DNA of 64,000 bases from NCBI RefSeq assembly GCF_003258595.1, contig NZ_QHHQ01000001.1, forward strand, positions 1,302,001 to 1,366,000. The letters are read 5' to 3'. The notes beneath the pieces are model-generated. The model was not told the DNA's origin. It did no database searches and worked only from the letters and a program-made list of their open reading frames with translations. Shown in pieces: positions 61,871 to 64,000 of the stretch. Each line of letters starts with the position of its first letter. Position 1 is the first letter of the stretch. The stretch is from Acuticoccus sediminis (GTDB lineage: Bacteria > Pseudomonadota > Alphaproteobacteria > Rhizobiales > Amorphaceae). The position numbers were made by a program, and so were the translations under genes.

Positions 61871-62643
61871 CCGAGACGCCCCTCCTTCGCGTCGAGGCGC
61901 TCACCACCCGCTACGGCAGCAGGACCGGGTGCGAGGACGTCTCGTTCGCCCTGTGGCCGGGTGAGGTCCTCGCCATCGTCGGCGAGTCGGGGTCCGGCAA
62001 GACGACCCTCCTCAACTCCGTCTCGCGGCGCATCGAGCCGACGTCGGGCACCGTCACCTACACGATGCGCGACGGCACCCCGCGCGACCTCGCGACGCTG
62101 ACGGAGGCCGAGCGGCGGCATCTCGGCCGCACCGACTGGGGCTTCGTCCACCAGAACCCCGCCGACGGGCTGAGGATGAGCGTCTCCGCCGGCGGCAACG
62201 TGGGCGAGCGGCTGATGGCGGTCGGCAGGCGTCACTACGGCGATATCCGGCAGGTCGCGGCGGACTGGCTGGAGCGGGTGGAGATCCCGGCCGACCGGAT
62301 CGACGACGCGCCGCGGACCTTCTCGGGCGGCATGCGCCAGCGCCTGCAGATCGCGCGCAACCTCGTCACGCATCCGCGCCTCGTCTTCCTCGACGAACCG
62401 ACGGGCGGGCTCGACGTCTCGGTGCAGGCGCGGGTCCTCGACGTGATGCGCCGCCTCGTCGCCGACATGGGGCTCTCGGCCATCCTTGTGACGCACGACC
62501 TCGCCGTCGCCCGCCTGCTGGCGGACCGGATGATGGTGATGAAGGACGGCCACGTCGTGGAGGAGGGGCTGACCGAGCGCGTGCTGGAGGACCCTCAGCA
62601 CCCCTACACCCAGCTCCTCGTCTCCTCGATCCTGGCAGTCTGA
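61867..62643 (+). CDS. phnK: C-P lyase ATPase PhnK
   Basis: A 258-residue ABC-type ATPase that docks on the lyase core, not a transporter. Walker A GESGSGKTT (39-47), signature FSGGMRQRLQIARNL and Walker B LVFLDEPTGGLD. Its ATG overlaps the GNAT stop (ATGA). The phnL gene follows by 4 bases. Confidence 0.94.
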   Translation: MTETPLLRVEALTTRYGSRTGCEDVSFALWPGEVLAIVGESGSGKTTLLNSVSRRIEPTSGTVTYTMRDGTPRDLATLTEAERRHLGRTDWGFVHQNPADGLRMSVSAGGNVGERLMAVGRRHYGDIRQVAADWLERVEIPADRIDDAPRTFSGGMRQRLQIARNLVTHPRLVFLDEPTGGLDVSVQARVLDVMRRLVADMGLSAILVTHDLAVARLLADRMMVMKDGHVVEEGLTERVLEDPQHPYTQLLVSSILAV

Positions 62644-62647
62644 CGGC

Positions 62648-63358
62648 ATGACGACGCAACCGACCGGCGGCGCGACGATCCTCGAGGTGGAGGGCCTCGC
62701 CAAGACGTTCACCATGCATCTGCGCGGCGGGGTCCGCCTCCCGGTGGTCGCGGACGCCGCCTTCAGCGTGGCGGCGGGCGAGTGCGTCGTGCTGGGCGGC
62801 CCGTCCGGGGCCGGCAAGAGCTCGGTCCTCAAGATCGTCGCCGGCACCTACGCGGCCAACCATGGCGCAGTGCGGGTGCGTCACCGGGGCGGGATGGTGG
62901 ACACGACGCGCCTCTCCGCGCGCGAGATGGGCGCAGTGCGGCGCGAGACCATCGCCGACGTCACCCAGTTCCTGCGCGCCATCCCCCGCGTTCCGGCGAT
63001 CGACCTCGTGGCCGCGGCCGGCACCGGCGAGACGGCACGCGATGAGGCGGCGCACCTCCTGACGCGGCTCAACCTGCCGGAGCGGCTGTGGTCGCTGCCG
63101 CCGGCGACCTTCTCGGGCGGCGAGAAGCAGCGGGTGAACATCGCCGCCGGCTTCATCCGCCGCACGCCGCTCCTGCTGGTGGACGAGCCGACCGCGAGCC
63201 TCGACCACGCCAACCGCGAGGTCGTCGTCGAACTGATCCGCGAGAAGAAGGCCGCCGGAACCGCCGTTCTCGGCATCTTCCACGACCGCGACGTGCGCGA
63301 TGCGGTATGCGACCGCGTCGTCGACGTCACGAAATTCGCACCGGGGGACGCCGCGTGA
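62648..63358 (+). CDS. phnL: C-P lyase ATPase PhnL
   Basis: A 236-residue ABC-type ATPase with Walker A GPSGAGKSS, signature FSGGEKQRVNIAAGF and Walker B LLLVDEPTASLD. PhnL works with PhnK during lyase turnover. It begins 4 bases after phnK and its stop overlaps the next GTG start (GTGA). Confidence 0.94.
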   Translation: MTTQPTGGATILEVEGLAKTFTMHLRGGVRLPVVADAAFSVAAGECVVLGGPSGAGKSSVLKIVAGTYAANHGAVRVRHRGGMVDTTRLSAREMGAVRRETIADVTQFLRAIPRVPAIDLVAAAGTGETARDEAAHLLTRLNLPERLWSLPPATFSGGEKQRVNIAAGFIRRTPLLLVDEPTASLDHANREVVVELIREKKAAGTAVLGIFHDRDVRDAVCDRVVDVTKFAPGDAA

Positions 63359-63963
63359 AGCTGTCCGAGGCACCGACCATCCACCCCACCGCGACGGTGA
63401 CCGACACGACCATGGGGCGCTGGACCGATGTCGGCGCCTACACCGAGATCAGCGCGTCGAGCTTCGGCGACTACAGCTACATCGTCGACGACGGGCAGGT
63501 GCTGTTCTCGACGGTGAAGAAGTTCGCGTCGATCGCCTCGCACGTGCGGCTCAACCCCTCGAATCACCCGATCGAGCGGGCCGCCGCGCATCATTTCACC
63601 TACCGCTGCGCCGACTATTTCGAGGACGCCGAGCACGATACCGGCATCTTCGAGTGGCGCCGTGCCGATACCGTCACCATCGGCAACGACGTGTGGATCG
63701 GGCATGCGGCGACGGTGATGCCGGGCGTCACGGTGGGTGACGGGGCGGTCATCGGCTCGGGCGCGGTGGTGACGCGGGACGTCGCCCCGTACACGATCGT
63801 CACCGGCATCCCGGCGCGACCGTTGCGGCCGCGCTTCCCGGCCCGCATCGGCGAGCGGCTGATGGCGCTCGGCTGGTGGGACTGGAGCCATGAGCGCCTG
63901 CGCACCGCGCTCCCCGATTTCCAGGCGCTGCCGGTGGAGACCTTCCTCGAGAAGTACGAGTAG
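63355..63963 (+). CDS. Phosphonate-metabolism hexapeptide-repeat transferase
   Basis: A 202-residue left-handed beta-helix acyltransferase of the chloramphenicol-acetyltransferase type, a known companion of rhizobial phn operons. Hexapeptide-style repeats run from IHPTATVTDTTMGRWTDVG and VTIGNDVWIGHAATVMPGV, and the xenobiotic-acetyltransferase tail GIPARPLRPRF follows. It starts with GTG overlapping the phnL stop. It may acylate an intermediate or product; the substrate is unknown. Confidence 0.9.
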   Translation: MKLSEAPTIHPTATVTDTTMGRWTDVGAYTEISASSFGDYSYIVDDGQVLFSTVKKFASIASHVRLNPSNHPIERAAAHHFTYRCADYFEDAEHDTGIFEWRRADTVTIGNDVWIGHAATVMPGVTVGDGAVIGSGAVVTRDVAPYTIVTGIPARPLRPRFPARIGERLMALGWWDWSHERLRTALPDFQALPVETFLEKYE

Positions 63964-63971
63964 AACGCCGC

Positions 63972-64000
63972 TCAGGGGTCCTTCTTCTTCAGCCGCGCGG
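63972..64000 (-). CDS. Possible C-terminal end of a minus-strand gene
   Basis: The last bases read on the minus strand as ARLKKKDP followed by TGA. A basic C-terminus with a stop convergent to the phn operon would make sense, but only nine codons are visible, so this may be chance. Confidence 0.25.

Noticed and set aside
1-64000. CRISPR arrays, insertion sequences, prophage or integrase genes
   Set aside because: No regularly spaced repeats, transposase or integrase motifs, or terminal inverted repeats were seen; the tRNA-Gln shows no adjacent integrase or duplicated 3' end.

Overview
This is a GC-rich (by eye about 70%), densely packed, single-chromosome-like stretch of an alphaproteobacterium, most likely Hyphomicrobiales (Rhizobiales). 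Supporting signs are the hisS-hisZ-hisG order, a HisKA_2-type LOV histidine kinase, DUF3775-like and DUF1402-like proteins, a rhizobial-style phn operon with a hexapeptide acetyltransferase, and many ATGA/GTGA stop-start overlaps. The genus cannot be fixed from the sequence; a marine Acuticoccus-like bacterium is only a guess. There is no prophage, insertion sequence, CRISPR array or integron. Long open frames antisense to real genes are GC-composition artefacts.

Layout. 1-7.4 kb: end of a universal stress protein, a hairpin-packed convergent intergenic region, an L,D-transpeptidase, an alpha/beta hydrolase, a formate/nitrite-type channel (YfdC-like), a LOV blue-light histidine kinase, gamma-glutamyltransferase and a Cys-based phosphatase. 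7.4-17.2 kb (minus): hisS-hisZ-hisG, a spermidine/putrescine-type ABC importer, an acyltransferase and a ureohydrolase. 17.3-22.3 kb: a thioesterase, then ffh - tandem GNAT - rpsP - rimM - trmD (minus). 22.7-23.9 kb: small proteins of unknown function, including a DUF3775-like one. 23.9-28.8 kb: a sulfur block (SulP permease, persulfide dioxygenase, two YeeE/YedE half-transporters) divergent from an OxyR-like regulator that keeps only one of the two redox cysteines.

29-42 kb: exported proteins of unknown role, tRNA-Gln(TTG), a PfkB sugar kinase divergent from a membrane-anchored TAXI binding protein, a FadR-type regulator, PhoA with a Pho-box-like site, a DUF3299-like Tat protein with a MacB-like ABC pair carrying a His-rich loop, a TlpA-like thioredoxin, AzlCD and a diheme cytochrome c. 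42-49 kb (minus): a BMP-type nucleoside ABC importer, a VOC protein, a WYL regulator and cytosine deaminase, suggesting uptake and salvage of nucleosides and pyrimidines.

49.4-55.9 kb (minus): a compact corrin-ring operon with two multidomain fusions, CbiX-CobH (with a linker holding 31 His in 65 residues) and CobI-CbiG-CobJ, plus CobL, CobM and a 58-residue His-rich membrane peptide translationally coupled to CbiX. 56-57.9 kb: an exported unknown protein and a BI-1 family membrane protein with a clear terminator. 58-64 kb: a C-P lyase operon (phnG, H, I, a small exported unknown, J, GNAT, K, L, hexapeptide transferase) behind a strong Pho box that sits so close to phnG that a leaderless transcript is likely.

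The observations most worth following up are the small exported protein embedded between phnI and phnJ, the CbiX-CobH fusion with its metal-sponge linker, the one-cysteine OxyR paired with sulfane-sulfur genes, the His-loop MacB-like cluster and the clustered palindromes near 0.4-0.6 kb.
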